Of a DNA stretch of 64,000 nt, positions 52,848 to 61,612 are shown piece after piece; positions within the stretch are counted from its first letter, which is position 1, and each line of letters starts with the position of its first letter. Made by a program: the position numbers and the translations under genes. The stretch spans positions 2,063,626 to 2,127,625 of the forward strand of contig NZ_CP096659.1 of assembly GCF_023238205.1 (NCBI RefSeq), in the 5' to 3' direction. The DNA is from Halorussus limi (GTDB lineage Archaea; Halobacteriota; Halobacteria; Halobacteriales; Haladaptataceae). The notes below the pieces were generated by a model. It was not told the origin of the DNA, searched no databases, and was given only the letters and a program-made list of their open reading frames with translations.

Positions 52848-52854
52848 AATATTT
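52848..52854 (+). promoter_or_regulatory. TATA-like box for an internal transcript in the sugar cluster
   Basis: AATATTT lies 21-27 bases before the ATG at 52875, in an AT-rich gap just after a CTAG (52839-52842). It suggests that the dehydrogenase and isomerase genes can be transcribed apart from the transporter genes. Confidence 0.45.
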
Positions 52855-52874
52855 CGACACGAAACCGAGAACAA

Positions 52875-54008
52875 ATGACGAGAGACGCTTCACAACATTC
52901 GATTCGAGTCGGTATCGTCGGACTGGGTGGCATCGGCCATCACCACGCGGAACGCATAGCGGACACGCCGGGGCGACTCGTCGGCGGCGTCGACATCAGC
53001 GCCGACGCCCGCGACCGCTTCGAGGCGGCCTACGACGTTCCCACGTTCGAGACCTTCGACGCCCTCTACGACGAGGGCATCGACGCGGCCATCGTCACCA
53101 CCCCGAACAAGTTCCACGAGGAGTACGCCGTCGAGGCCTTGGAGTCCGGCGTCGACGTTCTCTTGGAGAAACCGCTGGCCAACACGCTCGACAGCGCCGA
53201 GCGAATCGCCGCCGCGGCGCGCGACGCCGACGCCTTCTGCATGGTCGGGTTCAACAACCGGTTCAGCCCCGGCGTCGAGGTGTTCAAGTCGTATCAGGAC
53301 GAGGGTCGCTTCGGCGACCTCACGCACGTCGAGGCCAACTGGGTCCGGCGCCGGGGCATCCCCGGCCGCGGGTCGTGGTTCACGTCCAAGGCGGTCGCTG
53401 GCGGCGGCGCCCTGTTGGACATCGGCGTCCACGCCATCGACCTCGCGCTCCACTTCCTCGACTTCCCCGAGGTCGTCGAAGTCACCGGCAACACCCGCTC
53501 GGAGTTCGGCGGCCGCGACGACTACACCTACCTCGAAATGTACGGCGAGGACGTGGAAGACGCCGACTTCGACGTGGACGACCACGCCTCGGCGTACATT
53601 CGGACCGCCGAAGGCCAGTCGATTTCGCTGGAAGTCGCGTGGGCGACCAACCGCCCGCCGACCAACGAGTTCGTCGCGCAGGGGACCGACGGCGGCGCCA
53701 CGTTCGACCGTGAGACGGGCGACCTGACCGTCCACCGCGTGAGCGACGCCGGCGCGGCCCACTTCGAGGACGCCGCGGTCGAGACCCGGAGCAACGACAC
53801 TCACAAGCGCGAACAGCGGGCCTTCTTCGACGCGGTCCGCGCCGGCGAAGCGCCCGACCGAAACACCGTCGAGCAGGCGCTGACCGTCCAGCGCGTCATC
53901 GACGCCATCTACCGGTCGGCCGAGACCGGTCGCGCGGTCGACCTCTCGGAGTCGAGCGACGAGGCAGTCCCGGCGCCCGAAAGGTCGCCCGAGAAACCGC
54001 GCCAGTAG
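52875..54008 (+). CDS. Gfo/Idh/MocA family NAD(P)-dependent sugar dehydrogenase
   Basis: A 377-residue oxidoreductase. The Rossmann motif GLGGIG is at 16-21. Glu98-Lys99-Pro100 (LLEKPLANTL) holds the conserved catalytic Lys of the family. GGGALLDIGVHAIDLALHFL is the typical C-domain segment with the active-site His. Members oxidise sugars, inositols or sugar acids, or act as oxidoreductase partners in cyclitol degradation. It lies 42 bases after the small membrane protein gene, with its own TATA-like element. It is followed by a TIM-barrel isomerase gene after 44 bases. The acidic tail is a haloarchaeal feature. Confidence 0.93.
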   Translation: MTRDASQHSIRVGIVGLGGIGHHHAERIADTPGRLVGGVDISADARDRFEAAYDVPTFETFDALYDEGIDAAIVTTPNKFHEEYAVEALESGVDVLLEKPLANTLDSAERIAAAARDADAFCMVGFNNRFSPGVEVFKSYQDEGRFGDLTHVEANWVRRRGIPGRGSWFTSKAVAGGGALLDIGVHAIDLALHFLDFPEVVEVTGNTRSEFGGRDDYTYLEMYGEDVEDADFDVDDHASAYIRTAEGQSISLEVAWATNRPPTNEFVAQGTDGGATFDRETGDLTVHRVSDAGAAHFEDAAVETRSNDTHKREQRAFFDAVRAGEAPDRNTVEQALTVQRVIDAIYRSAETGRAVDLSESSDEAVPAPERSPEKPRQ

Positions 54009-54052
54009 CGACTCGCGAACGCAATCGACCACACTCACCGATTTCAGAAATC

Positions 54053-55024
54053 ATGGACGTAGGAGTACTCACCGTTCCGTTCGGAAACGAATCGCTCGAA
54101 GCGACCGCCGAATACCTCCGCGATATCGGGGTCAGTGCAGTCGAACTCGGGTGCGGCGGCCACCCCGGCGAGGACCATCTGCCGCGCGCCGAGTATCTGG
54201 ATGACGACGAGGCGCAGTCGGAACTGCTCGCCCTGCTGGACGAACACGACTTACGCATTTCGGCGCTGGCGACGCACAATAACCCGCTTCATCCCGACGA
54301 AGAAATTGCAGAGGAGGCCGACACCGAACTCCGGGAGGCTATCGAACTCGCCGACCAACTGGACGTGAACACGGTCACGTGTTTCTCGGGACTTCCTGCT
54401 GGCAGTCCGAACGACGAGACGCCGAACTGGGTGACGGCGCCGTGGCCGGGCGAACACGCGGACGCTCACGACTATCAGTGGGAGGAAGTCGCCATCCCGT
54501 ACTGGTCGGACCTCGCGTCCCACGCGGCCGACCACGGTGTCGATATCGCCATCGAGATGCACCCCAACATGCTGGTGTACGAACCATCGGGGATGGTCCG
54601 ATTGCGCGAAGAGACCAACGAACACATCGGCGCGAACTTCGACCCCTCGCACCTCTACTGGCAAGGCATCGACGTGACCGACGCCATCCGATTCTTGGGC
54701 GAGCGCGACGCCATCCACCACTTCCACGCCAAGGACACCAAGGTCTACGACGCCGAGGCCCGCACCAAGGGCGTCCTCGACACGACCTCTTACGACGAGG
54801 TCGAGGACCGCTCGTGGCTGTTCCGGTCGGTCGGCTACGGCCACGGCGAAGAACACTGGAAGGACGTCGTGAGCACCCTCCGCATGGTGGGCTACGACGG
54901 CGCGCTCTCCATCGAACACGAGGACGCGCTGACCAGTTCCCGCGAGGGACTGGAGAAGGCGGTGGACCTGCTCCAGCGCGCGGTCTTCCGCGAGCAACCC
55001 GGCGAAGCCTACTGGGCGGAGTGA
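54053..55024 (+). CDS. Sugar phosphate isomerase/epimerase, TIM-barrel (IolE/IolI-like)
   Basis: A 323-residue xylose isomerase-like barrel. It opens VGVLTVPFGNESLEATAEYLRDIGVSAVELGCGG, has LATHNNPLHPDEE and CFSGLPAGSPNDE, and metal-binding HPNMLVYEP, FDPSHLYWQGID, HHFHAKDTKVYD and SIEHEDALTS. The family includes inosose dehydratase/isomerase and 2-keto-sugar epimerases. Encoded right after the Gfo/Idh/MocA dehydrogenase gene, it could convert the oxidised product. No kinase or aldolase is visible, so the route continues elsewhere. Start: ATG 54053. Confidence 0.88.
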   Translation: MDVGVLTVPFGNESLEATAEYLRDIGVSAVELGCGGHPGEDHLPRAEYLDDDEAQSELLALLDEHDLRISALATHNNPLHPDEEIAEEADTELREAIELADQLDVNTVTCFSGLPAGSPNDETPNWVTAPWPGEHADAHDYQWEEVAIPYWSDLASHAADHGVDIAIEMHPNMLVYEPSGMVRLREETNEHIGANFDPSHLYWQGIDVTDAIRFLGERDAIHHFHAKDTKVYDAEARTKGVLDTTSYDEVEDRSWLFRSVGYGHGEEHWKDVVSTLRMVGYDGALSIEHEDALTSSREGLEKAVDLLQRAVFREQPGEAYWAE

Positions 55025-55105
55025 GGACCCGACTCGACGGCGTTCGACGCCGACTCGTCGGGAGAGCGACGAGCGCGGCGCGTCATTGACCGTCGACTCC
55101 CGACC

Positions 55106-55111
55106 TTTATA
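55106..55111 (+). promoter_or_regulatory. TATA-like box for the DUF892 gene
   Basis: TTTATA lies 64-69 bases before the ATG at 55175. It implies a leader of about 35-40 bases, unless an unrecognised upstream start is used. Confidence 0.5.
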
Positions 55112-55174
55112 GCGACAGTCTCACACGGGAGCCACCGAGTTTACCCGCGTCGATGGCCTTCTTTGTCTTGTACT

Positions 55175-55663
55175 ATGAGCGCGAATTCCCTCAACCACCT
55201 GTTCGAGAACGAACTGAAAGACATCTACGACGCCGAGCAGCGCATCGACGAGGCGCTCGGCGAGATGGCCGAGGAAGTCGAACACGACGAGATAGCCCAA
55301 GCGTTCCGCGACCACCAGCAGGAGACCGAGGGCCAAATCGACCGCCTCGAACAGGTCTTCGAGTTGGTAGACGCCTCGCCCGGCGACGAGGAGTGCGAGG
55401 CCACGCAGGGCATGATAGAGGAACACGACGAGTTCCTCGACTCGAACCCCGAGCAGGGAGAAATCGACGTGTTCGACGTGACCGCGGGTCAAAAGACCGA
55501 ACACTACGAGATAGCCACCTACGGCAACCTCGCCAAACTCGCGGACCGACTCGGCATGGACGAGGCGGGCGACCTCCTCCACGAGAACCTCGAAGAGGAA
55601 GAGGAGTTCCTCGACCGCCTCGTCGACCTGACCGAGAACTACGACTACGACCAGTTGACGTAG
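55175..55663 (+). CDS. DUF892 (YciE/YciF-type) ferritin-like protein
   Basis: A 162-residue four-helix protein of the DUF892 family, linked to stress responses. LNHLFENELKDIYDAEQRIDEAL opens it, as in the family. Glu and His residues appear in ExxH-like positions (VEHDEIAQAFRDHQQETEGQ and EHYEIATYGNLAKLA), consistent with a di-metal centre. It is very acidic. The ATG at 55175 is preferred over an upstream TTG at 55163. It is followed by a lipoprotein gene about 50 bases away, on the same strand but with its own TATA-poor gap. Confidence 0.88.
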   Translation: MSANSLNHLFENELKDIYDAEQRIDEALGEMAEEVEHDEIAQAFRDHQQETEGQIDRLEQVFELVDASPGDEECEATQGMIEEHDEFLDSNPEQGEIDVFDVTAGQKTEHYEIATYGNLAKLADRLGMDEAGDLLHENLEEEEEFLDRLVDLTENYDYDQLT

Positions 55664-55715
55664 GCGGCGAGCCACATCGACACCGTTTTTTCTAGCGGGC
55701 GTACTCTCCGGTCAC

Positions 55716-56402
55716 GTGAAACGACGCGACGTACTGGCGAGCGTCGGTGTAGCAATCTCGACGAGCGGATGCGCCGGCCTGCTCTCGACGAAGTGCGAAC
55801 CGGGCGCGGACGCACTCGGCCCGCTGTGGGACGACGTCGACCCCGACCGGAACAGAGACGTGTCTATCAGGGGCGTCGTCGTCAAGTTCGTCGACGGTCT
55901 GATGGTGGTCCACGACGGCACCGGGTTGGCCGAACTCACACCGCCGGGATGGAAGCGGTTCAACGAGGACTGGTTCCAGCGGGGCGACTGCGTGGCGGCG
56001 ACGGGACTGCTGGACGGGAGCTACAGTTGGGAGTCGGGTCGGCTTCGCATCTCGATTTCGTCGGCCGACGAAATCGAGACCGTCGGCGACGCCGAGCGGG
56101 AGCCACCGACCATTCCGGCGAAACCCGACGCGTCGTTCGCCGTCGATTACCGACCGGCCGAGGGTTCGGCGACGATGTCTCACACCGGCGGCGAGTCGGT
56201 TCCGGCCCGACGGCTGGCGATACGGCGACTCCACGGCGACGAGGTCTCGACGTATCCGTGGCACGAGCTAACGGAGAAGGCTCCCGACGACGAGGTGACG
56301 GTCGGCGACTCGGTGACGTTCGAGAAGGACGGGAGTTCGCAGTTGGTGTGGCGGTACGACGAACACTGGTCGAGAGGGATGAGCGACGGCTGGTCGCTCT
56401 AA
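55716..56402 (+). CDS. Small secreted lipoprotein with Tat-like signal, unknown function
   Basis: A 228-residue protein from a GTG at 55716. The N-terminus MKRRDVLASVGVAISTSGC carries twin Arg (3-4) and a lipobox-like SGC with Cys19, so it is probably Tat-exported and lipid-anchored. The mature part has strand-rich segments (IRGVVVKFVDGLMVVHDGTG, WESGRLRISISSADE), compatible with an OB-fold-like domain, and the charged tail fits surface exposure. I do not recognise the family. A CTAG lies just before the start (55692). Convergent with the GNAT gene. Confidence 0.7.
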   Translation: MKRRDVLASVGVAISTSGCAGLLSTKCEPGADALGPLWDDVDPDRNRDVSIRGVVVKFVDGLMVVHDGTGLAELTPPGWKRFNEDWFQRGDCVAATGLLDGSYSWESGRLRISISSADEIETVGDAEREPPTIPAKPDASFAVDYRPAEGSATMSHTGGESVPARRLAIRRLHGDEVSTYPWHELTEKAPDDEVTVGDSVTFEKDGSSQLVWRYDEHWSRGMSDGWSL

Positions 56403-56434
56403 CGCGGCGGTTCGGCCGGTCTTCGCCCGCCGGC

Positions 56435-57016
56435 TCACCCGCCGGTGTCGTACTTGTAGGTCGCGCTGTTGGGGTCGATGCCGAAGTCCTCTGCGGACTC
56501 CTCGGGTTCGGGTTCCTGCTCGCGGGGTTGGGCGCGCTTGAACCGCTCGCGGAGGCGGTCGGGCATGACGAACTCGTCGGCGTCGAGGACCATCCCGACC
56601 GCGTCGGGGTCGATGTTCTCGCGCTTGGCGTCGAGTCGCTCGCGGAGTTTCTCGGGCAGGTCGCTCGATTCGACGCCGCGGAAGCCGAACTGCGAGAGGT
56701 AGTCGGTCGCGCTCGTCAGCGAGAACACGGCGTCGAAGCCGTGGTCGCGGGACTGCTCGACCAGTCGCTCGATTACGTGCGCGCCGACGCCCTGCCTGCG
56801 CCACTCCTCCAGCACGCCGATACTGGTGAGTTCGCAGAGCTCCCGGTCGTCGGTCTTGTGGATGCGGATGCGGCCGAACCCCGCCTTCTCGCCGGAGGTC
56901 TCGTCGATGGCGACCACGTAGTCGCGAGAGCGGAACGCGGTTTCGTCGAGACCCATCGCCTCGATGTGGTCCAACAGCCAGACTTCCTCCCTGTTTTTCG
57001 CGTCCCGGACGTACAT
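56435..57016 (-). CDS. GNAT family acetyltransferase
   Basis: A 193-residue protein with the GNAT fold (about residues 1-125). KAGFGRIRIHKTDDRELCELTSIGVLEEWRRQGVGAHVIERLVEQ holds the acetyl-CoA pyrophosphate loop R-R-Q-G-V-G. The C-terminal 60 residues (about 130-193) form an acidic, non-GNAT tail, ending DPNSATYKYDTGG. The acceptor (protein, amine or antibiotic) is unknown. It has a separate transcription unit between a lipoprotein and a C2H2 protein gene. Confidence 0.88.
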   Translation of the reverse strand: MYVRDAKNREEVWLLDHIEAMGLDETAFRSRDYVVAIDETSGEKAGFGRIRIHKTDDRELCELTSIGVLEEWRRQGVGAHVIERLVEQSRDHGFDAVFSLTSATDYLSQFGFRGVESSDLPEKLRERLDAKRENIDPDAVGMVLDADEFVMPDRLRERFKRAQPREQEPEPEESAEDFGIDPNSATYKYDTGG

Positions 57017-57125
57017 AGCTGTGAATTGGCTGTCAGAGCCTAAAAAGATGTGGCGCGGTGGGTCGAACGGCGCAGGGGGACCGTGACCGTTTTGCGAACC
57101 TCTGCTGTTTCCCGAACTTCGGACC

Positions 57126-57431
57126 TCAGAGACCGCCCGTGACTTCGTCGAGTCGGTTCACGACCTGCTGGAGGTCGGCGTCGTCCTCGATGGCGTCGCG
57201 GACCCGCTCGCGCTGGCGGACCTCCGCGGCGCTCGCGCCGTAGGCCCGGACGTACTCCGCGCGCGAGTGTTCGTCGAAGGCGTGTCGGATGGCGAAGTAG
57301 CCGTCGGGGACCACCGACCCGCAGACCTTGCACTCGCGGCGCTTGTGGTCGGTCGTCTGATGCACGATGGCCTCCTCGACGTCGTCGAACGCCTCGCCGC
57401 AACCGTCGATGCCGCACTCCCAGTCGGTCAT
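57126..57431 (-). CDS. Small protein with two C2H2-type zinc sites
   Basis: A 101-residue protein from the ATG at 57431. It has Cys6/Cys11 with His24/His29 and then Cys34/Cys37 with His50/His55, two short zinc knuckles of the C2H2 type. A helical charged tail (about 60-101: RAYGASAAEVRQRERVRDAIEDDADLQQVVNRLDEV) follows. Similar small zinc-finger proteins occur widely in Halobacteria. DNA, RNA or protein binding is inferred only. Longer upstream frames are Arg-rich and unlikely. Confidence 0.75.
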   Translation of the reverse strand: MTDWECGIDGCGEAFDDVEEAIVHQTTDHKRRECKVCGSVVPDGYFAIRHAFDEHSRAEYVRAYGASAAEVRQRERVRDAIEDDADLQQVVNRLDEVTGGL

Positions 57432-57576
57432 TAGCGGGTGGTCGAAGTCACGCGACAACAACCTTTCGGCACCCGGCCGAGGCCGGCGTCGGCCGCGACC
57501 GCTCTCGGGTCGAACCGACGTAAAGAGGTTCTTTGTTGGCCGTTCACCTCTTGTGTGAGAATAGCTAGCCCCCTCC

Positions 57577-59679
57577 ATGGGTGAGGACAACCCAGAGTTC
57601 GATACCGGTCGGCGCAAGTTTCTTCAAGCAAGCGGTGCGGGGGCGGTGGCGCTCTCGTTCCCCGGCGCGGCGGACGCCGAGGAGAGCGAGACCGAGACGG
57701 AGCGAGGCGCGACGATAACCGAGGCTACCGACGCGACGGCCCAGAACGTACAGCAGGGCGGCATCTTCACGATGGGGATGGGCCAGCAGCCGAAGGGGTT
57801 GAACCCGCTCTCGACCTCGTCGGCGTACTCGTGGGCGATTCTGGACATGGTGTACGACGGCGGGACGGTGGTGGACCCCGTGGAGTTCGAGGTTCGACCG
57901 AACGTCTACACCGACTGGACGGTCGAGATGCCGGAGGGGAAGGCGAACCCGCAACCGGACGTGTACTTCAACGTCCGGCAGGGGCTGACGTGGACCGACG
58001 GCGAGAAGCTGACCGTCGAGGACGTGATTTTCACGTACGACTACATGAAAGAGCAGGAGCCGGGTCGCTACGCCTCGACCATCCAGCCAATCAAGACGGT
58101 CGAGAAGGCCTCGACGGGCGACTGGGACGTACACATGAAGCTGAAAAAGCCCATCGGGACCTACGCGAGCAACCAACTCGCGGTGCCCATCCTGCCGAAG
58201 CACATCTGGTCGAACGTGGACAGCTACCGGGACTACTCGCCGACGGAGAACGGCGGTCCGGTCGGGACGGGACCGGGCACGGTCACGAGATACGCCCAAT
58301 CGACCGCGATAGAGGTCGAGTTCCGCGACGACTACCCGCTCGGCGACCTGAAGTGGCGCGACAACGTGAACAAACTGATGTCGGGCGGGCCGTTCCTGGA
58401 CGCGGTCCGGTTCAAGATATTCGGGAGCGACTCGGCGCTCCAGCAGGCGTTCCTCCGGGGGAACATCGACAGCGTCTACAGCACCATCAACGTCTCGAAG
58501 ATTTCGAAGGTCAAGCAGAATCAGGGCCAGAAGCTGGTGCCCGGCTACGACACCGGCTTCGGCTACTTCGCGTACAACATGCGGAGACAGCCGCTGGACG
58601 ACGCGACGTTCCGGCAGGCGACTTCGATGGTGTTCGACGACTACTACTGGACCGAGCGCCTGCAGGAGGGCTACGAGTTCATGGGCGACTTCGTGATGCC
58701 GCCGGGGTACTCGGCGGTCCGGCCGGAGAAGGCGTCTCCGAACGCCAAACTCCTCGAATCGCCCGCGACCAACGCCTTCGAGTTCCGCCAGAAGGAACCG
58801 GGCGTTCCGGACTACGACGGCATCAAGTCGTTCCTGACTGAAGGAAAGGTCATCGACGGCGACTCGGGCAACTACGTCGGCAAGCAGTACCCCGGCACGC
58901 TGACCGGCGTCACGGGCGGCCAGTCGAAGGCCAAGCACGACTACAGTTTCGGTCCGGTCCAGTCGCAGGTGCTCCGCCAGAAACAGGGCGTGCAGGAGGA
59001 GATTCGGGTCAACGGCAAGACCATCCCCGAAATCAAGGGCGGCCCGCTACAGGTGTTCATCTACCCCGCGAAGGACACGCCGAAACTGGCCAAGATGTCG
59101 GCCCGGTGGGTGGACATGATGCAGAAACTCGGCATCCCGGCCGTCACGAAGGTCATGACGTTCAACACGATGCTCGGCCGGGTGTACTCCCAGGAGGACT
59201 TCGACATCTACCCGATGGGGTGGAGCGACCTCTCGCCGTTCGCCACGGGGACGCTCTACAACATCTTCCACAGCGACAACGCCGACGACCACTCCAAGAA
59301 GGAGGGCTACGACCAGAAGAACACCACGACCCAACTCAACAACGCGATGGGGTACGGTCTCGCCGACGCCGGGGCCGACGACCTCATCTCGCGCGCCCGG
59401 TCGACCATGCAGGCCGAGAAGCGCAACCAACTCGCCCGGAAGGCCGTCGAGCGCATCTACCTCGACTTCCCGTACATGGTCTACGGCTACGACAAACTGA
59501 GGTGGCCGGTCAACGCGCAGGAGTTCGCCGGCTTCGTCCCCCAGATTCCGGGCCCGGGGGCCGCGAACCTCTCGGTCCAACTGATGCAGATTCACCAGTC
59601 GGGCGGCGGAGGCGGTAGCGGAAACGGCACCAGCGGCGGTAACGGAAACAGCACCGGCGGAAACAGCAGCGGAAGCTAA
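57577..59679 (+). CDS. Orphan family 5 solute-binding protein with Tat signal and glycosylatable tail
   Basis: A 700-residue DppA/OppA-like protein (peptide, nickel or related ligands). The Tat motif GRRKFLQASG is at about residues 11-20, and an Ala/Glu-rich linker follows. GGIFTMGMGQQPKGLNPL and TVEDVIFTYDYMKEQEPGRYA are early family motifs. The last 25 residues are Gly/Ser/Asn-rich with sequons at Asn683, Asn691 and Asn696. There is no lipobox Cys after the signal, so it may be released or held by the tail. No dipeptide permease gene is adjacent, so its transporter must be elsewhere. Confidence 0.88.
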   Translation: MGEDNPEFDTGRRKFLQASGAGAVALSFPGAADAEESETETERGATITEATDATAQNVQQGGIFTMGMGQQPKGLNPLSTSSAYSWAILDMVYDGGTVVDPVEFEVRPNVYTDWTVEMPEGKANPQPDVYFNVRQGLTWTDGEKLTVEDVIFTYDYMKEQEPGRYASTIQPIKTVEKASTGDWDVHMKLKKPIGTYASNQLAVPILPKHIWSNVDSYRDYSPTENGGPVGTGPGTVTRYAQSTAIEVEFRDDYPLGDLKWRDNVNKLMSGGPFLDAVRFKIFGSDSALQQAFLRGNIDSVYSTINVSKISKVKQNQGQKLVPGYDTGFGYFAYNMRRQPLDDATFRQATSMVFDDYYWTERLQEGYEFMGDFVMPPGYSAVRPEKASPNAKLLESPATNAFEFRQKEPGVPDYDGIKSFLTEGKVIDGDSGNYVGKQYPGTLTGVTGGQSKAKHDYSFGPVQSQVLRQKQGVQEEIRVNGKTIPEIKGGPLQVFIYPAKDTPKLAKMSARWVDMMQKLGIPAVTKVMTFNTMLGRVYSQEDFDIYPMGWSDLSPFATGTLYNIFHSDNADDHSKKEGYDQKNTTTQLNNAMGYGLADAGADDLISRARSTMQAEKRNQLARKAVERIYLDFPYMVYGYDKLRWPVNAQEFAGFVPQIPGPGAANLSVQLMQIHQSGGGGGSGNGTSGGNGNSTGGNSSGS

Positions 59680-59714
59680 CGACTCGGGCGGGGTTCGCTC
59701 GGACGACTCCGACC

Positions 59715-60401
59715 CTACTCGAACAGGGCGGGGACCTCGCGGAGCGACCCGACCACTGCGTCGGGTCCTTCTGCGCTGTCTCCGGCCACCGGTTCGGGCT
59801 CTCCGTTTTCGGTCACGTAGACGCCGGTGAATCCCGCGCGTCGAGCGGGGCGCACGTCCCGGTCGAGGTCGTCGGCGACGAAGGCGTACTCGTCGGCCGG
59901 AACTGCGTCCCGCGCGGCCGCGAAGATTTCCGGGTCGGGCTTGGCCGCGCCGACCTCGGCCGAGACCACGACGGCGTCGAAGTAGTCGGCGAGTCCGTGA
60001 ACGGCGAGTTTCCGGCGCTGCCCGCGCGCGCCGCCGTTGGTCAGGACGCCGAGCGCGACTTCGGCGGCCGACCCGTCGGCCTCGGTCGCCGCGAGCGAGT
60101 CGAGGGCCTCGCGGGCGCCCGGCCGGAGCGCCGTCGCGGCCGCTTCGCGCTCGACGTAGCGCTCGGCCAGCGCTTCGGCGGACGGGTCGAGGTCGAACTC
60201 GGTGCGGAGGTCGGCCATCGCCGCTCGGTAGGGGTCGGGGCGACACTCGTCGAGCGAGTCGAAGAACGACTCGGTGAAGTACTCGTGGCGCTCGGCGTCG
60301 GCGCGGACGCCGAGGGCGGCCAGCGCCGCCTCGAAGACACCCGCGAAATCGTCGGGGAGCGAGACCAGCGTGCCGTCGAGGTCGAAGAAGACCGCTCGCA
60401 T
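59715..60401 (-). CDS. HAD-superfamily hydrolase
   Basis: A 228-residue phosphatase-like HAD enzyme. Motif I is FFDLDGTL with nucleophile Asp7 and Asp9. Motif II is LGVLTNGGA, with Thr. Lys of AAKPDPEIF and the acidic YAFVADDLDRDVRPARRAGF give motifs III and IV. The cap domain (about 20-95) is helical. The substrate is unknown. The start at 60401 gives the classical MRAVFFDLDG. It is divergent from the methylmalonyl-CoA epimerase gene, 106 bases away. Confidence 0.88.
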   Translation of the reverse strand: MRAVFFDLDGTLVSLPDDFAGVFEAALAALGVRADAERHEYFTESFFDSLDECRPDPYRAAMADLRTEFDLDPSAEALAERYVEREAAATALRPGAREALDSLAATEADGSAAEVALGVLTNGGARGQRRKLAVHGLADYFDAVVVSAEVGAAKPDPEIFAAARDAVPADEYAFVADDLDRDVRPARRAGFTGVYVTENGEPEPVAGDSAEGPDAVVGSLREVPALFE

Positions 60402-60507
60402 ACCGCGGGGTTCGCGTCCGCCGACGAAAAAGCTCCGGACGGTGTGGGACCTCGTCCCGCGGCCGAGTCCGCGAGAACTATGTCTCGCCGACCCGATATC
60501 GGCGCAC

Positions 60508-60891
60508 ATGCACATCGACCACGTCGGAATCGCCACCGAGGAGGCGGGAGAACTCGCGGACCTGTACGCCGACCTGTTCGACGCGCCGGTCGCTCACGAG
60601 GAGGAGTTCGACGGCCTCCGGGTCGTCTTCCTCGAGTTCGGCGAGAGCTACTTCGAGTTGCTCGAACCGCTCGAAGACGGCACTATCTCGCGGTATCTCG
60701 ACGGGAACGGGCCGGGCATCCACCACGTCGCGCTCGAAACCGGCGACGTCCGGGCGGCGCTCGACACCGCGCGCGACCACGGCGTCGAACTGATAGACGA
60801 CGACCCGCGTCCCGGCGCGTGGGGTCACGACGTCGCCTTCCTCCACCCCAAATCGACGGGCGGCGTGCTGATAGAGTTCGTGGAACACTGA
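60508..60891 (+). CDS. mce: Methylmalonyl-CoA epimerase
   Basis: A 127-residue VOC-fold enzyme that converts (S)- and (R)-methylmalonyl-CoA, feeding the mutase. HIDHVGIA (His5) and GIHHVALE (His73) with the final IEFVEH (Glu123) give metal-ligand positions, and FELLEPLEDGTI is typical of the family. The length is normal. Its functional partner, mcmA, is encoded 13 kb to the left (45937-47619) instead of adjacent. The ATG at 60508 starts the strand directly. Confidence 0.92.
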   Translation: MHIDHVGIATEEAGELADLYADLFDAPVAHEEEFDGLRVVFLEFGESYFELLEPLEDGTISRYLDGNGPGIHHVALETGDVRAALDTARDHGVELIDDDPRPGAWGHDVAFLHPKSTGGVLIEFVEH

Positions 60892-60943
60892 CCGACGCGG
60901 CCGGACGTCGAAGCGGCGACGCGGCCGACGGCGAGCGTCCGGG

Positions 60944-61552
60944 CTACTCGGACGAGTCGGGGTCCACTTCGGGCGACCACGACTCGGCCCGGCGCTCGTT
61001 GGCGGGGAGCAGGCGCTCGGGCGGTTCGGCGAACCACGCCGCGCCGTCGAGTTCGCCCGGTTGAACGGTAATCGACCCGCCCTCGTAGGTCGCGTCGAAG
61101 AAGGCGTAGAGGAAGTGAATTCGGCGCTCCGAGTCGCCCTCAGAGACCACCGTGACGTGGCGGAGCAAGAACAGGTCGGTCAGGTCGCACTCGACGCCGG
61201 TCTCCTCGCGGACCTCCCGGCGCGCGGCCTCCTCGTGAGTCTCGCCGTCCTCTAACCCGCCGCCGGCTAATCCCCACCGGTCGGCACCCCGGCCGAGAAT
61301 CATGAGCGCGCGCTTCCGGTCGTCCTCGGCCTCGGGCGGCATCGACTCGGTGAGGTCGGTGGCCTCGTCGGGTCGCCGGACGACCCACGCGTAGGCCCCG
61401 CCGACGTAGCCGTCTTCGGCCTGCCGGACCTCCCGTGCGAACCGCTCGGGCGAGCGTTCCCACGTCCGTTCCTTCACGGGAACGTCGCCGTACTCCGCGA
61501 GCAGGCGGTCCGTCCTGCGCTCGACGGTCTCCGCGTTGATGTCTGTCGGCAT
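60944..61552 (-). CDS. NUDIX hydrolase
   Basis: A 202-residue protein. The Nudix box GGLEDGETHEEAARREVREETGV matches G-x5-E-x7-REUxEExGU exactly, so Mg-dependent hydrolysis of a nucleoside diphosphate derivative is expected. It has an extra N-terminal region (about residues 1-50) and an acidic tail. The substrate cannot be told. Convergent with the mce gene, about 52 bases apart. It stands between mce and a flavin reductase-like gene. Confidence 0.9.
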   Translation of the reverse strand: MPTDINAETVERRTDRLLAEYGDVPVKERTWERSPERFAREVRQAEDGYVGGAYAWVVRRPDEATDLTESMPPEAEDDRKRALMILGRGADRWGLAGGGLEDGETHEEAARREVREETGVECDLTDLFLLRHVTVVSEGDSERRIHFLYAFFDATYEGGSITVQPGELDGAAWFAEPPERLLPANERRAESWSPEVDPDSSE

Positions 61553-61612
61553 CGATTCGCGGAGTAGTGTCGAAAATTGATACGTTCTCCGGTTTCGGCC
61601 GCGGCGCGTTCG

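Noticed and set aside
55153-55695. 180-codon frame overlapping the DUF892 gene
   Set aside because: The DUF892 frame is acidic and shows family motifs. This one is Arg-rich and out of frame, so it is a shadow.
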